Assembly: GCF_049676595.1 (NCBI RefSeq)
Contig: NZ_CP187259.1
Span: 930,001 to 994,000, forward strand
Direction of reading: 5' to 3'
DNA length: 64,000 nucleotides
From: Methanocella_A sp049676595
GTDB taxonomy: Archaea > Halobacteriota > Methanocellia > Methanocellales > Methanocellaceae
The notes under the pieces were generated by a model. The model was not told the DNA's origin. It was given only the letters and a program-made list of their open reading frames with translations, and did not search any database. This document shows positions 41,690 to 50,302 of the stretch, piece by piece (position 1 is the first letter of the stretch; each line of letters begins with the position of its first letter). A program made the translations under genes and the position numbers.

Positions 41690-42465
41690 CACAGTTGACA
41701 ATGATGAAGCTTAAGGACGTCATGTCCAGGCCGGTAATCATAGACAAGTCCGGGCGCATCACCGAGGCGCTCGACATGATGGACAAACACCACGTGCGCA
41801 GGCTGATAGTCCGGCACGGCGGCCAGGTCATGGGTATCCTGTCGATCCGCAGCATCTGCGAGTCGCTGGGCTCCCGGCGGAAGTACAACCACCCGCCCTC
41901 GCTGTTCCACGCGGCCGACGCGCTGAGCAACAGCTTCGCGCTGCTCAGCCCCGACGATGGCCTGGAAAAGGCTATCCACGCCCTTAAAGAGGTCGACTCC
42001 GTCGTGGTCGCCGATACCAGCATCCGGGGATCAGTTTCTACCAGCGACGTCCTCCGGCACGTATCCCCGTCAGGCCCTGTAGCCTCGCTAATGAAGACGC
42101 CCCTGACAGCTCCTCCCGACGCCAGGGTCTCTTTTATCCGCAAGCTGATGATGGAGAGAAGCGTCAGCCGGGTACCCATCATGGACGGTGCCACTCTCGT
42201 GGGGATCGTCTCCGAGACCGATGTCGCCGCGGCTTTCAGAGGGGTGAAACACCGCTCCAGCCAGACCCACGAGGACAACAACGTGGAGCGCATGATCGCT
42301 CTGGACATCATGAGGGTCAACGTCACCACCGTCACTCCGGAAACCGACATCAAGGAGGCGGCCCGCATCATGCTGGACAAAGACGTGGGAGCCCTTCCGG
42401 TACTGGACGACCGGCGGCGGCTGGTGGGCATAATCACCAGGCGCGACATCGTTCGCGCCATCTAA
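41686..42465 (+). CDS. Four-CBS-domain protein (array gene 5)
   Basis: The 259-residue product begins MTQLTMMKLKDVMSRPVII and contains four CBS-like units. The second (FALLSPDDGLEKAIHAL) is degenerate and lacks the usual VM..P start. The ATG at 41686 overlaps the upstream stop (ATGA). The last unit is well conserved (ALDIMRVNVTTVTPETD ... GIITRRDIVRAI). It closes the array. Confidence 0.86.
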   Translation: MTQLTMMKLKDVMSRPVIIDKSGRITEALDMMDKHHVRRLIVRHGGQVMGILSIRSICESLGSRRKYNHPPSLFHAADALSNSFALLSPDDGLEKAIHALKEVDSVVVADTSIRGSVSTSDVLRHVSPSGPVASLMKTPLTAPPDARVSFIRKLMMERSVSRVPIMDGATLVGIVSETDVAAAFRGVKHRSSQTHEDNNVERMIALDIMRVNVTTVTPETDIKEAARIMLDKDVGALPVLDDRRRLVGIITRRDIVRAI

Positions 42466-42535
42466 AACAACAGCCGGTACGCATCTCTTAGTTACGCCCG
42501 GCGCGATCCTTCCTTTTTTACATCGTTTAAACTCC

Positions 42536-42571
42536 GGGCCGAAGGCCCTCGTTTGCGCCTTCGGCGCAAAC
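42536..42571. terminator. Two adjacent perfect hairpins after the CBS operon
   Basis: GGGCC-GAA-GGCCC (42536-42548) is followed directly by GTTTGCGCC-TTC-GGCGCAAAC (42551-42571), with a 9-bp stem. They lie 70 bases past the CBS array stop and 38 bases before mscS. They could end the CBS transcript or structure the mscS leader. Confidence 0.55.
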
Positions 42572-42608
42572 TAAAAGTTTAAGTATTCCAGTGACACTGT
42601 GTTTAGCG

Positions 42609-43793
42609 ATGCAGGAGTTAGGTGCTACTCTTTCCGGGAACGGTACTGAGGCCGTAAATTCTACGGCCGCTACCAACTCGTCGGCCATGACAGGTTTTTC
42701 CATCGACGTTCACCCGCTGGCTGACCCGATCCAGGCTTTCATTACTGCGACCACCGGGGCATCCGGCCTCATGGCCGATGTCGCCACAGCGGCCGTAATC
42801 ATCGTAATCTTTACGATGCTTTCGGAAGTGGCCCGCTACTTTGTCAAAAACATAGCCCCTAAGCTGGTCAAGCATACATCCTCCTCCCTCGATGACGAGC
42901 TCCTCGCGGCGATCAAGAACCCCATCGCCGTGCTGTTTCTGGCCACGGGCGTTTACCTGGCTGTGAAGTCCATGGATAACCTCTCCTCGGGCCTGATCGA
43001 AACGCTCGACCACACGGCCCTGGCGACGCTGGTCCTGGTCATCGCGTACTTCGTGAGTAACCTGCTCAGCGCCTTGCTCCGGTGGTACTCCCGGGACGTG
43101 GCACCTCACACCGACTCGGACCTGGACGACCATCTGATCCCGTTTGCGGAAAAAATGATCAGCGTTGTCGTCTACCTGCTGGCGTTACTGATCATCCTGA
43201 GCGCCTTCGGTATCGAGATTACCGCGCTGGTCGCCAGTATGGGCATTGCGTCCCTCGCCGTGGCTCTGGCTGCCCAGGAATCGCTGTCCAACATCTTTGG
43301 CGCAGTCGCCATCCTGATGGACCGCCCGTACAAGGTGGGAGACCGCCTCCACATCCCCGGCATCGGCCAGGGCGATGTGCTCGACATAGGCATGCGCAGC
43401 ACCCGGGTAATGACCAGAACCCGCCAGGTCATCGTGATCCCTAACAAGGAGATGGCGAACACAGAGATCGTGAACCTCTCGCTGCCCGATTCCCGCCTTC
43501 GCCTGCAGCTGACCGTAGGAGTCGCCTACAAGGCAGACATCGACCGGGCCTGCAAGGTCCTGGAAGAAATTGCCGGGGCGAACGAGCTGGTACTGAAGGA
43601 CCCGAAGCCTTCCTCCTACGTTTCCTCCCTCGGCGACTTCGCGGTGCAGATTACTCTGCTCGTGTGGATCGCCGACTACCGGCAGGACTTAGACGTGCCG
43701 GACCAGATCTACCGGCAGATCCTCGCCCGGTTTAAAGAAGAGGACATCGAGATCTCGTACCCGGTCATGACCGTCCTGCCCCGGGCGGCATAG
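42609..43793 (+). CDS. MscS-family mechanosensitive channel
   Basis: The 394-residue product has four or five membrane helices. The pore helix and beta domain of MscS are clear: ALVASMGIASLAVALAAQESLSNIFGAV (cited in part), then VGDRLHIPGIGQGDVLDIGMRSTRV and IPNKEMANTEIVN. It releases solutes when the membrane is stretched. The ATG at 42609 follows a TTTAAGTAT box closely, so the leader is short. The Asn/Thr-rich N-terminus would lie outside. Confidence 0.9.
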   Translation: MQELGATLSGNGTEAVNSTAATNSSAMTGFSIDVHPLADPIQAFITATTGASGLMADVATAAVIIVIFTMLSEVARYFVKNIAPKLVKHTSSSLDDELLAAIKNPIAVLFLATGVYLAVKSMDNLSSGLIETLDHTALATLVLVIAYFVSNLLSALLRWYSRDVAPHTDSDLDDHLIPFAEKMISVVVYLLALLIILSAFGIEITALVASMGIASLAVALAAQESLSNIFGAVAILMDRPYKVGDRLHIPGIGQGDVLDIGMRSTRVMTRTRQVIVIPNKEMANTEIVNLSLPDSRLRLQLTVGVAYKADIDRACKVLEEIAGANELVLKDPKPSSYVSSLGDFAVQITLLVWIADYRQDLDVPDQIYRQILARFKEEDIEISYPVMTVLPRAA

Positions 43794-43835
43794 TATTCTT
43801 TGAGTTAATCCTGAGCCTGCCAAACGAATACGGAC

Positions 43836-44198
43836 GCTGCGCTGTGCGTTTCAGATTACCCAGATGACGTGTGACAGCAAGACGATCGCTGCGCTGTGCG
43901 TTTCGGATTACTCCGATGACGTGAGATAGCAAGACGAACGCTGCGCTGTGCCAGATCACAGATTACGCAGAATCTGATGATTCTGACAGATTTAACAGAT
44001 TGCACAGACGGCTATATTAGATAAGAAGAATACTGGGAACCATTCTATTTTATTATCGATTAGCATCTGTGCAATCTGCGTAATCTGTCAGAATCTGTGA
44101 TCCTGGCACAGCGCAGCGATCGTGTACGTTCACGAGCACAGAGATAACACTTTTGATGCTATCCGAGTAATCAGTATCAAGCACAGCGCAGCGTTCGT
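43836..44198. repeat. Modular repeat locus in the opposite orientation (52-bp, core, 75-bp)
   Basis: GCTGCGCTGTGC copies at 43836, 43888 and 43940 are exactly 52 bases apart. On the far side AGCGCAGCG copies at 44110 and 44185 are 75 bases apart. The core holds CAGATCACAGATTACGCAG words, and ATCGATTAGCATCTGTGC on the right arm, so the polarity is reversed relative to 27.0, 31.8 and 47.8 kb. The locus fills the gap between the convergent mscS and helicase genes. Confidence 0.88.
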
Positions 44199-44211
44199 TT
44201 TTAGGATCGAA

Positions 44212-45618
44212 CTATTTTCTCGGGTACTTATGGCCCCGGGAACGGTCCCTGGGCTTCTTGCTGCGCTCTACCTCCAGCTTTTCTTCGCTCTTGACCTTTC
44301 CAGGCGGCATCTCCGTCAGTTCGACCGTCCGGAGATCGGGCTCTTTTATGATCATGCCCAGCGCGGCGGCCAGAACCGAGGCCGGGTCATTGTCTTTCAG
44401 CAGCTCTTCGGCGAGGTCGATGTACCTCTGGCTGTCCCGGGACTCTATCGCTTTCAGTATCTCTTCCTTTGCCATCTGCTTCTGGCCTGCGACGGCTTCC
44501 TGATCCGTCGGGGCCTTCAGCGGCACTATCCGCTGGCCGGCATACTGCTCCAGGTTTTTCAGCAGGCGCTTTTCCGCCGGGGTGACGAAGGTGACGGCGA
44601 CCCCTGTTTTGCCCGCCCGGCCGGTCCTCCCTATGCGGTGAACGTAGCCTTCGGGGTCCTGGGGCACGTCGAAATTATAAATGTGGGTGACTCCGCTTAT
44701 GTCCAGGCCTCTGGCGGCCACGTCGGTCGCAATCAGGAGCCTGATGCTGCCTTCTTTGAACTGCTTCATGACGCTGTCCCGCTCGGCCTGCTCTAGATCG
44801 CCGTGCAGGCCTCTTACCGGATAGCCTTTTTTCGTCAGTGCTTCGTACAGCTCGGTCACTCGCTTTTTCGTCCTGCCGAAAACGATGGCCAGCTCAGGTG
44901 CCTGGATTAGCAGCAGCCTGACCAGGGCGTCGAACTTTTGTTTCTCCTCCGCCTCTACGTAGTATTGAGCTATGGCCGGGACGCTGACCTTGTCCGCCTT
45001 TATGCCCAGCATGGCCGGCTCTTTCATGAACGTCCGGGTCAGCTCGAGGATCGGCTCCGGCATCGTGGCGGAAAAAAGCATGACCTGGCAGGTTTCCGGC
45101 ATTTTTTTAAGGATGGTCTTCGTATCCTGGAGAAAGCCCATCTCCAGCAGCTTATCGGCTTCGTCGAGTACAATCGTCCGGCAGGCGTCCAGGCTGATGG
45201 TCTTCAGCCTCAGGACGTGATCGATGAGCCTCCCCGGGGTGCCGACGACTATCTGCGGCCTGCTTTTTAGCCCGTGTATCTGCCGGTGGACGTCCTGGCC
45301 ACCGTAGATGGCCAGGGACCGGATACCTTTGAACTCCCCTATTCTGTTCAGCTCTTCCGAGACCTGGATTGCGAGCTCTCTGGTCGGAGTTATGACGACC
45401 GCCTGTACCTGGCCCGGACTGGCGTTGCAGTGCTCGATTACCGGTATGCCGAACGCCACGGTTTTCCCGGTGCCTGTCTGGGCCTGCCCGACGAGGTCGC
45501 CGCCTTTTAAGGCTACGGGTACTGCTAACTCTTGTATGGGCGTAGGTGTGGCAAAGCCCATTTTTTCCAGCGACCTGCGGACAGGTTCGCTCAGGTGGTA
45601 AGCATCGAATGATGTCAA
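44212..45618 (-). CDS. DEAD-box RNA helicase
   Basis: The 468-residue enzyme has all helicase motifs: Q motif near FATPTPIQELAVP, motif I AQTGTGKT, Ia PTRELAIQ, DEAD in VLDEADKLLEMGF, SAT in LFSATMPE, and VI HRIGRTGRAGKTG. It unwinds structured RNA, as in ribosome assembly or cold adaptation. A basic C-terminal tail (KKPRDRSRGHKYPRK) follows an extra helical region. No cold-shock or ribosome gene adjoins. Confidence 0.93.
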   Translation of the reverse strand: MTSFDAYHLSEPVRRSLEKMGFATPTPIQELAVPVALKGGDLVGQAQTGTGKTVAFGIPVIEHCNASPGQVQAVVITPTRELAIQVSEELNRIGEFKGIRSLAIYGGQDVHRQIHGLKSRPQIVVGTPGRLIDHVLRLKTISLDACRTIVLDEADKLLEMGFLQDTKTILKKMPETCQVMLFSATMPEPILELTRTFMKEPAMLGIKADKVSVPAIAQYYVEAEEKQKFDALVRLLLIQAPELAIVFGRTKKRVTELYEALTKKGYPVRGLHGDLEQAERDSVMKQFKEGSIRLLIATDVAARGLDISGVTHIYNFDVPQDPEGYVHRIGRTGRAGKTGVAVTFVTPAEKRLLKNLEQYAGQRIVPLKAPTDQEAVAGQKQMAKEEILKAIESRDSQRYIDLAEELLKDNDPASVLAAALGMIIKEPDLRTVELTEMPPGKVKSEEKLEVERSKKPRDRSRGHKYPRK

Positions 45619-45756
45619 GGAGATCAGGTCCGGAAATTTTTTGACTTTTCAGTTAAAATTACTTTTCTGCCCTTTCTACAAATAACCGGGCAGTACTATT
45701 GCTGGTTAACCGATTGTGACAGAAGGCTTATCAAACCTTTGTATAAAGACTATTTT

Positions 45757-46677
45757 ATGAAGCGACGACAGCTTATGTACCTATTGGTTTCCCCACTGCT
45801 GGTGGTGCTAGCCCTTTCTCCCCTACTGCCGGCTATGGCGGCCGCAGCTACCTACGAGCCGTATCCGGCTATGCCTGCCGGGCACACCACCGGCAGCCTC
45901 ACCGGCCGGGTCACCAACACGAACGGCACCGGGATACAGGGAGCCAACGTAACTATCGTCAACGCTTCTAACCTCAGCCTCTTTTACACCGGGGGCAAGA
46001 CTGACTCGGAGGGTAATTTCGGCTTCTCCGGCATCAACTCGTCCGGCGGCCAGGAGGCTTACCGGGTGTATGCTAACGCCTCCGGCTACAGCGATGCATA
46101 TTCTGTACCCGTACGCATCGAGCCGGGGAATACGTGTAATGTCCATACCCTGATCCTCGGCGGAAGCGGGCCTTCGCCTACTCCCACGCCATCGCCCACC
46201 CCGAAGCCCGGCAACGTGTCCGGGTACGTTACGCTGGCCGGCTATGGCGGAGCCATAACCGATGCAAGGGTTTGTCTTGTAGACGCGCTGGACGCGTTTA
46301 CTGTCTACAACGCTACTTATACAAACACCAGCGGCTATTACCGGTTCGAGGGCGTCCGTATCATCGGCGCTCCGGGCTACCGGGTGCACGTGGAGAAAGA
46401 CGGCTACGTCGAAGCTTATTCGGCGCCTTTCAACGTGAACCAGGGCGCGTCTGTCTCGGTCAACATGACCGTAAACAAAATCCCGGAGCCGACTGCCACT
46501 GCCACTTCTGGTAACAACCCGTCCGGCCGCGTAAATACGACGACAGATGCTACGATAATCTCATCCGCAACTCCCGCCTCGCCGGCGAACGCAGGCATTC
46601 CCGGACTGCCGGGCTTCGCAGCCATCACAGCCGTCGCAGGTGTGGTAATTGCATACGCTGCAGTCAGAAAGCAGTAG
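45757..46677 (+). CDS. Surface protein with CarboxypepD-regulatory-like repeats and PGF-type anchor
   Basis: The 306-residue product has a signal peptide, two beta-sandwich units of the carboxypeptidase regulatory type (GSLTGRVTNTNGTGIQGANVTIV; the second GNVSGYVTLAGYGGAITDARVC) separated by a Pro/Thr linker, and a C-terminal NAGIPGLPGFAAITAVAGVV helix followed by RKQ. The last part resembles the PGF-CTERM signal processed by archaeosortase. It is rich in N-glycosylation sequons. I start at MKRRQLMYLL. The next gene is a paralogue. Confidence 0.78.
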   Translation: MKRRQLMYLLVSPLLVVLALSPLLPAMAAAATYEPYPAMPAGHTTGSLTGRVTNTNGTGIQGANVTIVNASNLSLFYTGGKTDSEGNFGFSGINSSGGQEAYRVYANASGYSDAYSVPVRIEPGNTCNVHTLILGGSGPSPTPTPSPTPKPGNVSGYVTLAGYGGAITDARVCLVDALDAFTVYNATYTNTSGYYRFEGVRIIGAPGYRVHVEKDGYVEAYSAPFNVNQGASVSVNMTVNKIPEPTATATSGNNPSGRVNTTTDATIISSATPASPANAGIPGLPGFAAITAVAGVVIAYAAVRKQ

Positions 46678-46816
46678 GCGGGCTTTCCAGCCGCCTCAAC
46701 CGTCGCCGACGTAATACCTGGCCGTGGCAGTTACACGTTATCTTTTTATCGGTAAGAAAAGGATATTTACAGTTCGTAAGAAAAAGCTTATCATATTTTT
46801 GCTCATATTGAGATTC

Positions 46817-47710
46817 ATGGTCAGCCGACTACTTCCCAGCTTATCGTCGCTTATCATGCTACTTATCTTGCTCATGGCGTGCTCGGGGCCGATGATGGCC
46901 ACCGCTTCCGCCACTGTACCGTTCCCGCCGATGCTGCCCGGAGAAACCGCCGGCAGCGTCACCGGCCGGGTTACCACGAATGCCAGCGTCGCCATGGGCG
47001 GCGTGACAGTCTACGTTGTCAACGCATCCGACAGCGGTATCCAGTACCTCAGCAGCAAAACCGACAACAACGGGTACTTCACCTTCGCCGGCGTCAACGC
47101 GACGAATGGCAGTGCAGTCTACCGGGTCATGGCAACTGCGCTCGGGTACGACAACGCGACCTCTTCGGCGTTTTCGGTCAGCCCCGAGACGACCGCCACC
47201 GCTTACATCATGATGACGCGTAACTACTCCATAGTGACGCCCACCCCGACGCCTGTGCCCGGGCCGGGCGACATCGCGGGCACCATCAAGATCGAAAACA
47301 CCTCGAAGGGGATCATCAACGCCAGAGTTTCGCTGGTGAAGGCGGACCTCCAGTACGTTACGATCACCAGCGCCGTCACCGACAGCAGCGGCCGCTACCA
47401 CTTCTCCGGGGTTGACTACCTGTCCGCTCCGGGCTACAAGCTGCGGGTGGAAAAGGACGGCTACAACGAGAAGTTCACTGCGCCCTTCCTGATTGTATCC
47501 GGCTCGACGGTAACTCAGGACGTATCGCTGTCCCCGTCGGCTTCGGCTAATACTACGCCCACCGCCACAGCGGCGCCTGACACCCAGACACCGACCCCGC
47601 AGACTTCCCCCACGGCGTCGCCCAAGGCCAATGCAGGCATCCCCGGCTTCGGGGTCGCGGCAGCCCTCGCGGGCATGACCCTCGCATATGCGCTGGCAAG
47701 GAAAAAATAG
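46817..47710 (+). CDS. Surface protein, paralogue with PGF-type anchor
   Basis: The 297-residue product shares its layout with the upstream gene: signal peptide, two CarboxypepD-like units (GSVTGRVTTNASVAMGGVTV; GDIAGTIKIENTSKGIINARVS), a Thr/Pro-rich linker and NAGIPGFGVAAALAGMTLAY followed by basic residues. I start at MVSRLLPSLSS, which gives a normal signal peptide. The two proteins are probably exported and anchored together in the cell envelope. Confidence 0.77.
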   Translation: MVSRLLPSLSSLIMLLILLMACSGPMMATASATVPFPPMLPGETAGSVTGRVTTNASVAMGGVTVYVVNASDSGIQYLSSKTDNNGYFTFAGVNATNGSAVYRVMATALGYDNATSSAFSVSPETTATAYIMMTRNYSIVTPTPTPVPGPGDIAGTIKIENTSKGIINARVSLVKADLQYVTITSAVTDSSGRYHFSGVDYLSAPGYKLRVEKDGYNEKFTAPFLIVSGSTVTQDVSLSPSASANTTPTATAAPDTQTPTPQTSPTASPKANAGIPGFGVAAALAGMTLAYALARKK

Positions 47711-47754
47711 GGCCGGCGCATACTCCTTTTATTATTCCTTTTTATGATGTGTAC

Positions 47755-48301
47755 GCTACGCTGTGCTGGCGTTACTATTTCAGGGATGTGGGTAGAACAG
47801 TTCTCTCTGTGCTCGTGACCGTACACGAACGCTGCGCTGTGCTCGATACTGATTTCTCGGATAGCATCAAAAGTGTTATCTCTGTGCCCGTGAACGTACA
47901 CGATCGCTGCGCTGTGCTTGATACTGATTTCTCGGATAGCATAAAAAATGTTGTCTCTGTGCCCGTGAACGTACACGAACGCTGCGCTGTGCCAGGATCA
48001 CAGATTCTGACAGATTGCGCAGATTGCACAGATGCTAATCGATAATAATAGAATAGTTCGCAGCATTCATCTTATTTAATGTAGTCATCTGTGTAATCTG
48101 TGCAATCCGTAACAATCTGTGATCTGGCACAGCGCAGCGTTCGTGTTGCTGTCTCACGTCATACGGGCAATCAGAAACGCACAGCGCAGCGTTCGTGTTG
48201 CTGTCTCACGTCATACGGGCAATCAGAAACGCACAGCGCAGCGTTCGTGTTGCTGTCTCACGTCATACGGGCAATCAGAAACGCACAGCGCAGCGTTCGT
48301 A
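47755..48301. repeat. Largest modular repeat locus (four 75-bp and four 52-bp copies)
   Basis: GCTGCGCTGTGC copies start at 47755 (variant GCTACGCTGTGC), 47831, 47906 and 47981, spaced 75-76 bases. AGCGCAGCG copies start at 48131, 48183, 48235 and 48287, spaced exactly 52 bases, and the first three 52-bp units are identical. The hairpin core with CAGATGCTAATCGATAA lies between. The perfect identity of the 52-bp units suggests recent tandem amplification. There is no gene in this 600-base gap, which lies between convergent genes. Confidence 0.9.
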
Positions 48302-48326
48302 CTGTTGAGCCACTCAATTGGAGCAA

Positions 48327-49064
48327 TCAGGAATCGCTATAACTGACGGGCGTGTACCACTGTAGGTCCTCTCGCAGGCTCTTTTCCGCAAACCTGTACT
48401 CGCTCGCCCGGGTTATCCTGGCGGCGGCATCTGTGGCCTGAATTATGAGGAAGCCTCCCATGATCAGCCGCAGCACCAGTACCATAGAGAAGGGTAGCAG
48501 GCCGTTGAACGGTGATATGATGATGATCCCGGCGAGGACCAGCGCGATGATCAGCGAGGCCAGGCCGTCGGCCAGCACCATCGGCCACTTGCGGCTGACA
48601 TGACCGTAGGCGTAGACCAGGAATACTTTTCCGACGAGGACCAGGTTCATGATGCCCAGGAGCAGGCCGAAGTCGTTGATGAACGTGTGCAGTGCCACCT
48701 GCTGGTTGCTCAAAGAATAGTATAAGGCGATGCCTATCCAGATCATGTCCATAATTCCTATAAGGATAAGAGAGCTTGCCAGCCTCACCAGCGACCAGAC
48801 CAGCCAGGTGGGCGATATCAGCCGTTTTTTAAGCCTGAGCAGGTAGCTTTCGGGCATGGCGGGGGTCAGCAGGCTGGCTGCCGCCACGACTAAGGCGAAC
48901 AGGTAGGCAGCGCCGATGGCCGGGCCGATCAGCATGTACCTGAACGGCAATGACCAGAAGCTGATCGCGGGCTCTATACTATGCAGCAGCAACAGCAGCA
49001 CGAAGAGGCCATTACCGATCGTGACGAACAGCAGAAACCACAGCCGGTGCTCCATCGACTTCAT
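48327..49064 (-). CDS. Polytopic membrane protein, function unknown
   Basis: The 245-residue product has about seven membrane helices and a charged C-terminal tail (ASEYRFAEKSLREDLQWY). Charged and aromatic residues cap the helices, but I recognise no family. A 7-helix count and short loops recall 7TM sensor-type domains (as in archaeal PAS kinases), but no output domain follows. It stands alone between repeat DNA and a divergent gene. Confidence 0.65.
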   Translation of the reverse strand: MKSMEHRLWFLLFVTIGNGLFVLLLLLHSIEPAISFWSLPFRYMLIGPAIGAAYLFALVVAAASLLTPAMPESYLLRLKKRLISPTWLVWSLVRLASSLILIGIMDMIWIGIALYYSLSNQQVALHTFINDFGLLLGIMNLVLVGKVFLVYAYGHVSRKWPMVLADGLASLIIALVLAGIIIISPFNGLLPFSMVLVLRLIMGGFLIIQATDAAARITRASEYRFAEKSLREDLQWYTPVSYSDS

Positions 49065-49271
49065 GGCTTAATATACCGAAGGACCGGGGAAAAGGTTTGT
49101 GGTACGGGCCACCCCGATACGGCTGCGCCCGGATGTCCTGGCTACCTCATATTTGAGGATTGCCAGTCCTTCCTCGCGTGCACGATCCGGCACATACGTA
49201 TATGCATATACGGCGCATAGTTAGTGCCGTTACATGCCAGTTATGCCAATCCGGCTCCCGGAGAGACGAAC

Positions 49272-49658
49272 ATGTTGTCCGATAAAACCAGCTTAGACTT
49301 ACACAAGTTCAGGGATCGTATTAACAGGGCTGCGGCCGACGAGTTCAGGACCGCCTCGTACTTTCAGGGCAAGGGTGTGCCCGGCGATCAGATGGCCCTG
49401 TCGGTGAGCGAAGGCCTGCTCGACCTGCTGGAGGAAGGCCAGTCCAGGGACCCGAATACTGTCCGGCTGTACAGCGAATGGCTCTACAACCTGATCAGGA
49501 AGGAAGGCAAGAAGATCGATACCACCCTGGACTTTCTGGACCGGTACGAGGCCATCGTCACCAGGTTTCTGAACAATGTCGAAGATGCGGACGTCGACGT
49601 GTTCTTCGAGATGTGCCGGGACTTCGTCCGCCGGAAGCACGGGCAGTTGACCCAATAG
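49272..49658 (+). CDS. Helical protein, function unknown, next to fae
   Basis: The 128-residue product is mainly alpha-helical and charged (DKTSLDLHKFRDRINRAAADEF; LLDLLEEGQSRDPNTVRLYSEW). It has no membrane segment and no known motif. I start at MLSDKTSLD. It precedes the fae homologue by 19 bases and is probably co-transcribed with it. Confidence 0.6.
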   Translation: MLSDKTSLDLHKFRDRINRAAADEFRTASYFQGKGVPGDQMALSVSEGLLDLLEEGQSRDPNTVRLYSEWLYNLIRKEGKKIDTTLDFLDRYEAIVTRFLNNVEDADVDVFFEMCRDFVRRKHGQLTQ

Positions 49659-49677
49659 TACGTCCGGGGGCACGGGA

Positions 49678-50172
49678 ATGAAATCTCTAATCGGCGAAGC
49701 TCTGGTCGGCGAAGGCAACGAAGTGGCGCACATCGACCTGGCCATCGGGCTGAAGGGCACGCCCTTCGAAACGGCCTTCATGTCCTCGCTGATGCAGCCC
49801 GCCATGGGTCACACCCCTCTGCTGGCGGTGCTGGAGCCCAACCTGCCTTGCAAGCCGGCCACGCTGATGGCCAACAAGGTGACCATCAAAAATGGAACGC
49901 AGGCGCTCCTGATGTTCGGGCCCGCCCAGGCAGCGGTCGCCAACGCCGTTACGGACTGCGTAGCCGAAGGGGCCATTCCGAAGGGGCAGGCTGAAGACCT
50001 GCTCCTCATCGTCTCGGTTTTCATCCACTGGGATGCGCAGGACAAGCAGAAGATCTACGACTACAACTACGAGGCCACGAAGCTGGCTATCAGGCGAGCC
50101 TTCGCGGGTGAGCCCAAGATCGACGAGGTCCTGGCGAGGCGCAAGACCGCAAAGCATCCATTCGCTTGCTAG
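49678..50172 (+). CDS. fae: Formaldehyde-activating enzyme homologue
   Basis: The 164-residue product matches Fae: GEALVGEGNEVAHIDLAIG with the active-site His, then GHTPLLAVLEPNLPCKPATLM and NKVTIKNGTQALLMFGPAQ. Fae joins formaldehyde to tetrahydromethanopterin. In methanogens it is often fused to hexulose phosphate synthase, but this copy stands alone. It may release or use formaldehyde from the ribulose monophosphate route, or act on another aldehyde. Confidence 0.9.
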   Translation: MKSLIGEALVGEGNEVAHIDLAIGLKGTPFETAFMSSLMQPAMGHTPLLAVLEPNLPCKPATLMANKVTIKNGTQALLMFGPAQAAVANAVTDCVAEGAIPKGQAEDLLLIVSVFIHWDAQDKQKIYDYNYEATKLAIRRAFAGEPKIDEVLARRKTAKHPFAC

Positions 50173-50302
50173 ATCGCCTACCTTGGCTACTGGGCAAGTA
50201 GACCAATGACTTATTCTGTTCAGTATGGCACTGTGCATGGCTGTGGCACGCTAAAAGCTTTTTATCGATGCCGCCCATGTATCTCCTTTAGCAGTGATTG
50301 AC

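Noticed and set aside
47755..48301. CRISPR array
   Set aside because: Units repeat at fixed 75 or 52 bases, but the whole unit is repeated, including what would be the spacer; there are no unique spacers and no cas genes nearby.
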